Below, piece by piece: positions 1-10,340 of a stretch of 64,000 nucleotides of DNA. The position numbers and the translations under genes were made by a program. A model generated the notes under the pieces. That model did not search any database and was not told the origin of the DNA. It worked only from the letters and a program-made list of their open reading frames with translations. The DNA lies in contig NC_068561.1 of NCBI RefSeq assembly GCF_022201045.2, positions 24,868,501 through 24,932,500 on the forward strand, written 5' to 3'. The stretch is from Citrus sinensis. Its lineage: Eukaryota > Streptophyta > Magnoliopsida > Sapindales > Rutaceae. Each line of letters begins with the position of its first letter. Within the stretch, counting starts at the first letter, position 1.

Positions 1-960
1 GCACAACAAAAGGAAACCCTACAATTGCTAGTCTCCATAGCATCAAGAACGCCACTAAGTAGCAGCCAAAGAATAAGGAAGCATTCATCACAAAGTTTGG
101 CAGCTGTCACAAGTTTAGACATAGTAATTAAGTAATTATCAGCAAAGAACTAATACTAAGCAGTCCTTTAAATTTAAAGTAACTTTCATCTCTGAAAAGA
201 ATATACAAGTACTTTCCTAGTTCAATGAAAAGTACTTTTTGAATTTACTCTAAACCAAAAGGTTACCTTTTCACTAATAACATCTTGAATCACAAGACTA
301 TCATTGGAAACGCTTGTGATGACCTCTGCAGTGCTTGTAACATGCAAATCGAAGTAACCCACATCTTGCCTTAACACTGCTTTCAAATATCTTGCTCTCA
401 TCCTTGTTGCTTGCCTTTCGCCTGTTCTTGTCCAACAATATCCCTCTAAAAGTTCCAAAAAGAAAAAACAACACTCCTTTAAGATTCTAACTTATAAAGA
501 ATTCTTAAGAAAATACTGTTAAATTTATTTTTTTAAAATTACCTAGAAAACAAGCAACCCATGATCCCAAAGCCAAGTACAACAGATGTACTGTATTCTG
601 TCACACAAAAATATGAAAATCTAGCAATTAGTCTCTTATTGCATAAACGATAGAAAATATATATATATATTTTTTTAAAAAAAAAAAAAAGGGAGAAAAT
701 GAAAAATATAAATGAACCTTGTTAATATTATGTGTGAAGACATCGATGGGGACATTAGATACATCACCAATATTGTTCATGAATTTACTTGTTAGAAACA
801 GCACCAAAGGTGTAGAGAACCCATCACCAATGGCTCCGATGTACCCTAAAACCATAAAAAACATATCTACGCCGTCCGCATGCATGAAAATGGATCGAAA
901 TGACCCATTTTTTGTCTTTGTAACCTCACTACTACCTCTGGCCTTTTTTTCACCACTCAT
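1..960 (-). CDS. ABC transporter B family member, ABCB15-like (5' part only)
   Basis: N-terminal part of a full-length P-glycoprotein-type ABC transporter, a plasma-membrane ATP-driven exporter. Exons on the minus strand: 960-718, 597-543, 445-267 and 103 to the window edge. All junctions are GT-AG and keep frame. The start follows from the MSGEKK leader and a TATA box about 155 bp upstream. Visible are the cytosolic leader, the first membrane segment (around [15 protein letters not shown]), the [17 protein letters not shown] linker and the VISEKLPNF junction, all typical of the first transmembrane domain of the ABCB15/16/17/18/22 group. Exon 4 encodes LPNFVMNAS and runs off the window, so both nucleotide-binding domains lie outside. 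The substrate cannot be inferred. No defect is seen in the visible part. Assignment to the ABCB15 group is firm; the exact orthologue is not. Confidence 0.9.
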
Positions 961-1115
961 TTTCAAAGAAGCAACAATTCTGAAAAGCACTTTAATTTGC
1001 TTTGGCTAGCCTGGCTTAAACTACGTTGGCTTTTGGCTTCTTGGCTTTCTCCCTTGAAGTTAAAAAAATGGGAGAAGTTTATCATGTAATGAGAAACTAA
1101 CATGCTGAGGTGCTG

Positions 1116-1123
1116 TATTTATA
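1116..1123 (-). promoter_or_regulatory. TATA box of the ABCB gene
   Basis: TATAAATA on the minus strand, preceded by CGCC, about 155 bp upstream of the ABCB start codon. Position and sequence suit a plant core promoter. The transcription start was not determined. Confidence 0.55.
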
Positions 1124-3361
1124 GGCGTTTTGTGGGAAAATTACTGCACTGTTAAGGCAACAGCATATTGAATTGAAAATAGAGTAGGTGATGCTGATGC
1201 ATGCTCCAAAATTGAGGCGTTAGTTTATTGATAACATGTGGACAGGTCTACGATAATATAACAAAGTTAAACATGTCCTGAAGATGATCGCGATGACTTT
1301 AGCTGTCTCCTTTTGATCTGCGTCATTTATGACGATTACCGGACCGGACCGGACCCACCTTTGGACTTACTTTTTTTTTTTTTTTTCGTTTTGTATTTTA
1401 TATTCTATCAGAAGAATGAAATATATTCTATAGCTAATGAGCATCTAATTACAGTTAAGGTTTAATGATGTTTTAAAACAAAAAACACCGTAAAGTTTTC
1501 CTTTCTTTTCGTTTTTTTTTTTTTTGAAGTTCAGCTTCGGCTTCATATTTTTAAAACCTGAACGTTTGTATTAAGTAATTTCCTTTTAATTAACTATTTA
1601 TGCTCTTCTCGTATGATATTTCTATAATGCGTTAACAAGATATTTTCTATATGATTCTCATTAACACTCGCCGTGAAGGACAAGTGTTAATCTAAGATGT
1701 AATCGAGTAACGATATATTTGCTTTTACTGCTGATGTGCTTCCTTACCTCATCTCTAATACATGACCCACTAACAATTAAAGTCACCAATCTATATAACT
1801 TTTTATTGATCTTCAAATCATTTCATCAACTTCATGTCATCTCTTGCTCACAAAGTTAGTGTTTATAATCTCGTTATTTATGAATATCATTAATTAATTC
1901 TATATCATGTTACTTGGCTTTTGCTCCCATCGAATTTATTGCTAACCAGCAAAATCTAGTATGGTATGGTATACTAGCTAGGAATTAAAATCCACATTGA
2001 TTAAGATGGCATGCATGCACAAGCTATGGAAATTGTGCATTACTAAAACCACGAATGTTACCCACGTGATGCACGATAGGCAAATCTCAATTTTATATTT
2101 GATTGTAAATATCAATGTAATGGTCTGCTATAATAACAATTGTAAATATCTAATGTAATATCAGTAGTTTAATGTATAATCAGTAATTAAAAAATAATAA
2201 TATTTACAAACTTAAACAGTTAATTACATCTTACATTGAACAACAACAGCACTAGCCAAACCATATATATCCATGTGATCAAATTTAAAGTGGTAATTGG
2301 TTAGGATGGGGGTGAAAAAAAATCAAAAAATCGGTGGTCGTTCACTACATTGAGTGGAAAAACAAGTTGTATTTCCTTTTCCCCCATTTTATCCATGAGC
2401 CTTTGACAAATATCAAAAGGATGGCAAGTAGTGGAGACGTATATAACAAGACCATCTATATGTATCAAATAAAAAGTAAAAGTCAATATGGTCCGACTAC
2501 TGTTTTACGGTAAGTGTTTCAAATTTAAATGAGTTTAGGGTTTATACACTTGTTTGGATTCACGTCTTTAATTTATATTTAAGATGATTGTTATTCATAA
2601 GTATTCTAAAGGAAAGAGAGTGACGCACTTGCATACGCACACGGTATTTACATAGAGTTCATATATATTATTAATAAATTAACTAATTAATAGCCTTGAT
2701 GACTTATTGACTTATTGGACGGTACTGCGCCAACACAAAGTGAACAATTTCCAACGATACCAAATTTATAAATAGAGAGCCTTTTAATGCGCGTTTCTAG
2801 CTAGAAAGATTTATAATCGAAATTCGTAATTTTTAAAGATAAATTGCTTGACAGATTGGATTATACAGAAAAAAATAAATTTCCAGTAAAAATATAGATA
2901 AAATTAATAGTTAAATTTTCGGAAAGTTAAATTAGTTAAATGAAAAATGTTGACACGGTCTGTCAAAATTCTGAATGAAAATTACAGTTTTCGTTTTTGG
3001 TCCAAACTGGGAAAATTAAAAAAAAAACATGTATGTTCGAAGTTCAATCAATTTTTTAATATCTGACTTATAATTAATGAGTAAGTTATTCTTACATCAA
3101 TTTGTCAACCACTGATGATCTAGTTTTGCGTATTTTAGTTAACTAAGCAACTAAGCTTGCGCCATCCAATTCAAGAGCAACATAAAAATCTTTTAAACGT
3201 GCGTGAATTTTTTTAATCTTTTTTTTTTGTGTGGTTAAGTTACAATGTATCTAACTTACATCTAACTCGAGAGTTGCACTAAATAACTTAGGACATGCTA
3301 ATAATCAAACAACATTTAAATTATTGGATGCAAACTCTATATGTAGCTTAGTGTCACTGCC
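1124..3361. other. AT-rich intergenic region
   Basis: No supported gene. It contains poly-T runs near 1371-1386 and 1511-1525 and many short AT-rich stretches. Around 2090-2240 there are repeats of a TTGTAAATATC/AATGTAATATCAGTA type. They resemble the tail of the SINE family seen at 23515-23844 and may be a decayed copy. Confidence 0.5.
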
Positions 3362-3880
3362 TTAGGCCATGAGGGCCGAATACCTAGTTCGGCTTGCAGC
3401 CTTGTGCCAAGCCGTGGCAACAACATGGGCGTGCTTGTGGGCAAGCACGAAAGCAAGGCAAGACTGGCGTGCGGCAGCAAACCCATGCATTAGGACGAGC
3501 ACAGGAAGCGCGAGACTGCACGGGCAAGGGCTTTGTGTGGGCAATGCACGCTGCATCTCGCAAGCGCATTGGTCAATGAGAGCGCGGGGGTGGGACGCAC
3601 TAAGCGCGCGTGCGCAGGATACGTGAGGCGCGCACGTTGGTTGAGTTGGGCAGTAAGTGAGATGGCGCGAAACTAAGCCAAGGGCTATGAAATGGGCCCT
3701 AACAACAAGCATGAGTGGGCAGTTGTTGGTGCAACTAGTGGGAGACATGGCCTTGGAATGCATGCCTAGAAATGTGGAAATATGGAAAGTGGGCAGCGGT
3801 GGTTACGCGCTACAACTTCCTTGCTTCTAAGCTAGTTGGCAACGGTTGCCTTGTTCCTTCAGGGAGTGGAGATGTGCTCC
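3362..3880. other. GC-rich island, probable transposable-element fragment
   Basis: About 500 bp with much higher GC than the flanks, rich in GGGCAAGC, GCACG and GCGCG words. Long open frames exist on both strands, but they overlap each other and show no protein motif, so they are by-products of GC content. The abrupt composition change suggests an inserted LTR or similar fragment. I found no clear terminal repeats or target duplication. Confidence 0.45.
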
Positions 3881-4440
3881 ATAGTTATTATCAGACAATT
3901 AACTAATTTTGTAGAATGATAATTAACTAATTCTATATTTATATGCCTTGTTCCTCAAAAACACCTATAACTTTTTTAAAAAATAAAATTTATCAAACAA
4001 TTAACTAATTCTCTTCACAGTTAATTATTTCTACAACATTGTTGTTGTTATTCTACTGCCATACATTTAATTGTGTGCTAATTAATATATTGCTTAGTTT
4101 AAGAATCAATTTTCATTGCCTAAGAATTAATTTACATCGCCTTTTGCATGACTAGATAACCACATTGCAAAGTAAGCACTTTTAGATGCTTTGGTCCTTT
4201 GGAGTTGAGGTCTTAAGTTGAATGATCTCACATACAAAATTTCTCAATAAATCCAACATGACAAGTGGATATAGCTGTTTATGTAGTTGTGGTTGTGAGT
4301 ATGGTCAATTTCGAATACACAATAAGATGTAGGCATGTTTGTCAATTTTAGAAATATAACCACTAAAATATTTTGGGAAATATTCATTTTTTAATGAACA
4401 AATAATGTTTATCGACCACCCCATGATAAAGATAAATAAC

Positions 4441-5630
4441 AAATTTGCAATATCTAGAGAATCATTGCCGTTGATGAGACGACTTGCTACATCTTGAATA
4501 GAGATGGCCAATGGGCCGGACGGCATGAGACATGACACGTGTCCGTACAGCACGGCACGGCACGAGCACATCTCGGTTGAGCACGCGGCACGGCACGGCA
4601 CGGCAGGGCACCCACGCGGGCCGTGCTGAGGTTAGATTTTAGGCACGCGGGCCTTAAAAGCACGGCACGATTAGAGATGAGCCAAAGTACGGCACGCAAA
4701 AAAGCACGCAATAAGCATGTTTCAATTTTTAATGAAAGTAAACTTAAAATTTTATGATTTTATAAATAACTTGAAATTGAATCTTTTAATATATTTTATT
4801 GGCTCAAGTTTTTTTAAATTTATTTAATTCTTAGTTTCAAAAAAATTATGATTGATTTATGTTTATAATTTATTAAATAAATACTTAATATCATGATTTT
4901 AATAAATAAAATTATAAATATCATGATTTTATAGATATGTATTAATATTATTATAAACTATGATATATGATTCTACGTAATTCCAAGTTAACCCTTAAAA
5001 AATTATTATTATTGTTATTGTTAAGTACTAAAAAAGAATTATAATACCATAGAGTCAAACTTAGCAACTAATATTACATTCTCTTATTATTATTGAATAT
5101 TGACTTGAGTTTTGAATTTTTTATTCTATTAAATTTAAATAAAGGCACATGGATCTAAAAAAAAATACATAAGCTTGAAAAAAAATAAGACAATAACTTG
5201 GCATGCGCTCTTAAAATAAGAAAAAAAGCTTAGTGGGCTATTTTTCCTAGGCACGGCATGACATGGCATGTGTGGGCACGAGTACGAGCACGTGTGCCAG
5301 GCTAGCACGACATGGCCCACGACACGGCACGTGTGGGCACAACACGAATGGGCACGAGCACGAGCACGTGTGCCAGGCTAGCACGGCACGAAATGAATAG
5401 TGAACATGACACGACACGAACACGAGCACGCGTGAGCTTCCTTTGATAGACCTGGGCCAACATGGCACAGCCTATTAGCCATCTCTAATCTTGAATATTG
5501 AAAAGCCTTAGCTCAAAGAAATCAATTATCTTCTTCTCTAATTTTGCAATATCAAAAGAATTATTGCCATCACATGAGTTGGCAACTCTTGATTAATGGA
5601 ATTAAAGTCTTGACTCAAAGAAATCAAGTT
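4441..5630. repeat. Imperfect ~95-bp tandem duplication split by the hAT insertion
   Basis: With the hAT element and one target duplication removed, the sequence from 4441-4498 plus 5496-5535 aligns with 5541-5630: TTGCAATATC, an ATTGCC block, GCAACT/GCTAC, then CTCAAAGAAATCAA. On the minus strand both units keep a partly open frame with IIDFFELRLF-like and NGNDSLDIANL-like segments. Unit 2 has stops, so this is probably a decayed coding or older repeat remnant. Its family was not recognised. Confidence 0.5.
4499..5487. mobile_element. Non-autonomous hAT-superfamily transposon
   Basis: A 989-bp element bounded by imperfect terminal inverted repeats, TAGAGATGGCCAATGGGC on the left and TAGAGATGGCTAATAGGC read from the right (16 of 18 match). 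It is flanked by an exact 8-bp target duplication, ATCTTGAA, at 4491-4498 and 5488-5495. TIRs of this type and 8-bp duplications define the hAT superfamily. Both subterminal zones (about 4499-4700 and 5250-5470) are packed with GGCACG/CACGGC/GCACG motifs, while the core is AT-rich and non-coding. Such clustered subterminal motifs are the usual transposase-binding pattern. No transposase is encoded, so movement would need a partner element. Confidence 0.88.
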
Positions 5631-7707
5631 ACTGTTTCCAATCTGCCCCCAATTTTTTTTCCAAAAAAATAAAAATAAATAAACAACCAACTGGGGACAT
5701 AATGAGCATTTCAAATCAGTCTCAAAAAGAAAAAGCTAAAAGAGTGCATAGGAGTACGACAAATCTTTTCCCTAATTCTCTCAATGACTTTCCTTTGATA
5801 AGAAGCTAGGATTGAAATTCTAGGGGGTCAAATTTTATGGGGAAAAGTGAAAATATATGTCTGTGTGTGTTTAATTATTGGAATAAAATGTTCAATTATT
5901 AAAGCTACAAGGCAAAAACTTCTACCCTACAGGGAAAAAATTGTAATTATATACACTGTCTATTTACTATTTTGGGGGGCTACTGGTCAAGCTCCACACC
6001 TCCGCCGCCATTATATGTTACTGTAGATAAATAGGTTGCCATATTCTAAGAAGAAATTGTTCTTCTTTTCATATATAGTTTTGACTTCGAAGGGCTTGTG
6101 TGTGAGACCGACTGTACAGTGTGTGACTATTATTCTTTAATTTAGAGGATGTCTTGAAAATTATCATTCTACAATTTATCTTGAGTTTTCACATGTACCA
6201 CTTATCCTTGAGCCATTATTGGTTTAAATCACTGCATTTTCAAGCTATCATAATACTTCAATCCTGTGCATACTCTCAATTGTAGAGTAAAAGACACCCC
6301 CCCCCCAAACAAAAAAAAACTCTTGAAAAGTTAATTTGTAACATATGTGTCATCCTACCTATTTATAACGTTTTAATTTTTAAATTGACCACAAGATAAA
6401 AAAAATACAAACTATATTCTATTTTAAAAAAACAAATATAAAAGTTTCCAAATAAGGTAATATACAACACCTAAGAAAGGGGCTTCTTCCATTTTTTATT
6501 TAAAAAAAAAAACTTTTGAAATTGAGCATAATAATTTTCTTAATATTAATTATTAAATGACATCATTGTTCACAAAAATCATTAGTGGATTGCCTCACAT
6601 ATGTTAAATTTGTCTTTGAAGTTAACCATGAGTGGGTTCGCCATAGAGTCATCACAACTCAACTTTAATTATAGTTGGTATTAGTCAGAAACCCTAATAG
6701 ATAGTAACTAGGCTATTGACAGTATTGCAACTCTACTCATCAAACTCAAATCTTCCAACGTGGTTTTAAGTGGTTGTAGTACCCTCTCACACACTCATAA
6801 TGGTTGTAAGTACCCTCTCACACACTTATAAAGGCCAAAGAATAGATAATGAATCTGACACCTGCCAACCAACTAAATTAACAAAGTACCAACATGTCAT
6901 TAAGACTCTCATTCACCATTTTTTACCCATTGTCTTAACTTGAGTGAACTGATATTCCCAAACAAATAAAGCTTAAAAATATATAAAATTTATGGATTGA
7001 CTCAACCTTATATATATAACGATGATGATGGATCATATTTTTTCTGTCATTCCTCTCTGTCATGTACAAGTCAATTTTTTTGTATAATTATAGTCATGTA
7101 ATAAAGTAGTGTGAGCTCACTCATGCGTGAATCTGAATATGATATCATATAAAAGTCTATGTATAAAAGTGTACAGACCTTACTTAAACCAAAACTTAAC
7201 TAAGGGTTTAAGATTGTCCAAGTCTTATATATCTAATCTAAGTTCAATAATATTTTTCCTAACACTATGAACTTGACTCACACTCAAAAATTATTTTGAA
7301 TAAAGCTCTCCAATAAAATATAAAGAAGAAGAAAGTGAGTACAAAATTATGAAGGGATCTCTCTTTTAAAACAGTTGTGACAAACTTAAAAGTTACGGTT
7401 ATCCAAACCTTATATATTTAACCTAAGATTCATTCTTAATTGATATAAGGTATTGTTGCTAAACCAACGAGTTCGTATAAAAACAAAAGATAAAACATTT
7501 TGCATGAATGAATTAGCTAGCAATCTTTAGAGTCTAACAGCCGGTTTTAAACCAAACGAGCTAGTTATACAAAGACAAAAGGCGCGCAGAAACAAATCCA
7601 ACTGAGATATAAGACAAAATTAGCAAAAAATGCAATAAACTTTAAGAGATTCATACATAAGATTTCTTGGTCAAATTGTCTTTGATATCATATTGCTAGA
7701 TAAATCG
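5631..7707. other. Intergenic region, no supported gene
   Basis: AT-rich sequence with a C9 run near 6297-6307 and a short direct repeat near 6775-6835 (a CACACACTCATAA-type block followed by GTAAGTACCCTCTCACAC). No long open frame, RNA gene or bounded element was found. Confidence 0.5.
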
Positions 7708-7781
7708 GGACTTAGCTATATTGTAAATGTGGTACCGTGCCACAGTTGCAACCAGCCATTGGTTGCAACATAGCCAGACCC
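7708..7781. mobile_element. 74-bp Mutator-like miniature element, copy 1
   Basis: The element is flanked by an exact 9-bp duplication, GATAAATCG, at 7699-7707 and 7782-7790. It begins GGACTTAGCTATATTG and its other end, read inward, begins GGGTCTGGCTATGTTG. These are imperfect inverted ends. The core holds GTGCCACAGTTGCA, which is also the core of the 57-bp element at 46211-46267. A 9-bp duplication points to the Mutator/MULE superfamily, although the ends are much shorter than usual for MULEs. It is far too small to encode anything. Confidence 0.72.
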
Positions 7782-7840
7782 GATAAATCGCTAGATTTAA
7801 AAGGTTAAGCTGTACGTAAGCCCTAATTTTTCTCGAAACA

Positions 7841-8219
7841 ATGGCGATACACCGCCGCCCCCTCCACCAAAGTTGCCGACCGAATCGTCCACCTCTTCGC
7901 CATCGACCCCGACGGCCAGAAGCGCCCGATAATTGGCCTCGCCGTTCAGACTCTCCTCAAAGCTCTGACCAACAGTGGCCTCATCGACCCTGCCTCCCAC
8001 CGATTAGAAGAGGTCGATGCCTGCTCCGTCAACACTGCTCAAGAGTGGCTTGATAGGCTGCCTCCGAGATCCTATGAAGAGGAGTACGTGCTCAAGAGGA
8101 TCTCACGCGCTCGCGTGTTGAATTTGCAATCCAGGCTCGGGTGTCAGGTGGTGCTTACGCACGATCTTGAAGGCATGGTCGTGGCTGTTCCCGAGCCCAG
8201 GCCATGGGATACTCCGTAA
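7841..8219 (+). pseudogene. Broken copy of mitochondrial complex I-type ferredoxin-like gene
   Basis: In the frame ending TAA at 8217-8219 the sequence reads a ferredoxin-like protein: KVADRIVHLFAIDPDGQKRP, then LKALTNSGLIDPASHRLEE, LPPRSYEEEYVLKR, SRLGCQVVL, and ending VPEPRPWDTP. This resembles the plant 2Fe-2S ferredoxin-like subunit attached to complex I (C1-FDX, AT3G07480 as recalled). The ATG at 7841 is in a different frame, and the coding frame has an in-frame TAA upstream with no start. A transit-peptide region therefore appears deleted or frameshifted. The cysteine loop also looks shortened, with DACSV running directly into NTAQEW and only two cysteines left. There are no introns, so a retrocopy is possible, but no poly-A tail or target duplication was seen. 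A missed upstream exon is the main alternative. Confidence 0.7.
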
Positions 8220-9599
8220 TGTTGATTTTTTTTTTGTTAAAACGATGCGTTTTTTGTGCTTCTGGGGAGGTAATAATTGTGAAAGATTTAAACTTTTTAC
8301 GGCGATTAATTAAGAACTGTTCCCATATGTTTGTTTAATGTTCATGGCTTTCTTGTACGTGAGATTGCCTTTGAATTTTATGAATGTAGACATTTTTGGA
8401 AATAAAAAAATAAAAAAACAGTGTGCACTTCTAACATTGCAAAAAGCATGCACATACTGATTTCGATATGCTGGTTGTATGTATGGTAACAAAGGCCCAT
8501 CCATTAACCTCAAAATATTTTGTTGAATTTATTACAGTTGAGATTCCTTTATTATATGTGGTTGGTCATGGGAACATATGCTTGGAGAAGTACTCATGAT
8601 AAGATCAAATTGTGCAAGTGAAGGGAACTATTCGCAACACATAAAAAAAGCATTTTTGCTGTTTTCAGGACTGTTGCTTGAAGATGTAGTGGTGGCCGGT
8701 GGTGGTTGAGCAAATGGTCTCGCAAGCCCAGCTAAAAGCTTTTCATATATCAAGGCTATAATTGGGATAAGATTACGCTAAAAAGTCGAGAGGAGATGTC
8801 CAGATTTGGAATGGGATAAGCTGTCTAATGTCTATTGCTAAAAATGGACATGTTCCTTTCTCATACATATTGTAGCCATGTAAGGACCCCTCTAGAAGCA
8901 CTTTGACTGATTTAGATTGAAGCTAGCAAGGGCATAAGGCATTCTCTCACTCTTCTCAAAGAGGGAGATAACGTAGAATGATAGAATAGATAGTTGGAAG
9001 CTCTTCAAATTAATTACTTGGAAGAGCTGAAAGAGGTCCACACCACATGCAAGTCATAGATGCTTCTGCTTCAGTCGTTTTCTTGTGGTCTTCAGTTATT
9101 AGACAAGAACCAGAGCCCCCATATACCGCCATTTCCTTAAATGTATCACATCTTATTAACAAGTTTAAAGAGATAAGATTTCTTTCTTATTTTTGTGAAA
9201 TAAATAAAGACCAAACAAATTTTTATGATTTGAGAATATTCTTGATTAGAATATTAAAGGCCATGCCTAGCTACTTAATTTACACATTATTTCCGTGTCT
9301 GAAGAACTATGAAACGGGTATTTTAATTAATTATTACTTATTTAATTGGGAATCAAAAGCAAGAGTTAATGCGTGTACATGAGAGCGTATAACATGCATG
9401 CTTAAAAAAATCATCAATTTATACCGCTCCGAGATAGTGATAGAATGACGTATATTTCTATTCGATATAACGACCAATTTATCTCTCAATTTTTTAATAT
9501 GTTGCGCATTATTAATTTGTTGTATGGTTAACATAATATGTACTTTCTGTTGGTGTAAATTTTTTGCCAACTTATTGAGTGGTAATTCCAACCAAGAAT
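8220..9599. other. Intergenic region, no supported gene
   Basis: AT-rich. Open frames at 8310-8513, 9047-9382 and 9334-9591 have no recognisable motif and amino-acid composition typical of non-coding DNA. The first few hundred bases may be decayed 3' flank of the ferredoxin-like copy. Confidence 0.45.
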
Positions 9600-10340
9600 G
9601 GCCCCCTTAGGATTGGATTTCCTCTTTTTTGGATCCGATGATGATGAATTTATTCTTTGAGCATGCCTTTAAGTTTCTTCTCAGGAGTCTACTTCCTTAG
9701 GAGGTGAGGATATCTTTGTCCAACAATACTCTACACACACAAGAAAAAGATCAAAGGGTCGACTTTGCGGTGTAAACTCTGAGATCGTCAAGTCAATTAC
9801 CCGATTTTTAGAAATATAAATTTAGAAAAAGAAAAACTAGAGAGAGAAAATCCTCATTTTCCCTCTTGAGCCCATTTTCTCTTGCCTTTTATTGAGAATA
9901 GAGGGCATATTTATAGGCGAAAATGATTTGACTTGAGTCTTAGTTACTTTGACGACAAGTGTTATTATTCTTATGACATTTGGCGACACTTATCTTCTTG
10001 TGCCCATGTTGATTGACACATGAATATGCTTATCTACAAATTACAAGAAGAAACGTTTTAATCTTAGGTTGTTTTTACTAAGACTTTGGGATCATACGAA
10101 CCTTAGAACCTAGGAAGTTTATCCTAGGTGGTACTTAGGATAGGAGCTTAGGACCTTAGGATCTTAGAACTTTTTGGACTTTGGAGCCTTACCCCCCCGA
10201 ATGATTTTATCCTAAGTGGTTTGTCTTAGAATGAGAGCCTAGAATCTTGGAACCTTTTGAATCTCGAAGTCTTGCCACCTAAGACGTTTATCCCAAGTGG
10301 TTTGTCCATTTTTTCGTGAGTTTTATAGGGACTAAATTTA
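9600..10340 (-). mobile_element. Probable solo LTR or LTR fragment, minus orientation
   Basis: Read on the minus strand, this stretch has LTR-like organisation. About 10330-10100 carries imperfect tandem ~75-95-bp repeats built on TTATCCTAAGTGGTTTGTC-like and CCTAGAATCTTGGAACC-like words, resembling U3 enhancer repeats. A TATAAATA box follows at 9915-9908 and an AATAAA signal about 20 bp after it. Next comes an R/U5-like segment with ACACCGCAAAGTCGACC and TTGTGTGTGTAG. No gag-pol was found nearby. The TG...CA ends and target duplication were not located, so the limits are approximate. Confidence 0.5.

Noticed and set aside
3362-3763. Long overlapping open frames on both strands
   Set aside because: They overlap on three frames in a GC-rich island, have no domain, and their Ala/Arg/Cys-rich composition follows from base composition.
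4305-5468. Minus-strand open frames rich in Cys, Arg and Ala
   Set aside because: They lie over the GCACGG repeats of the hAT element and read simple repeats.
7841-8053. 70-aa frame from the ATG at 7841
   Set aside because: Pro/Arg-rich and out of frame with the conserved ferredoxin-like sequence.
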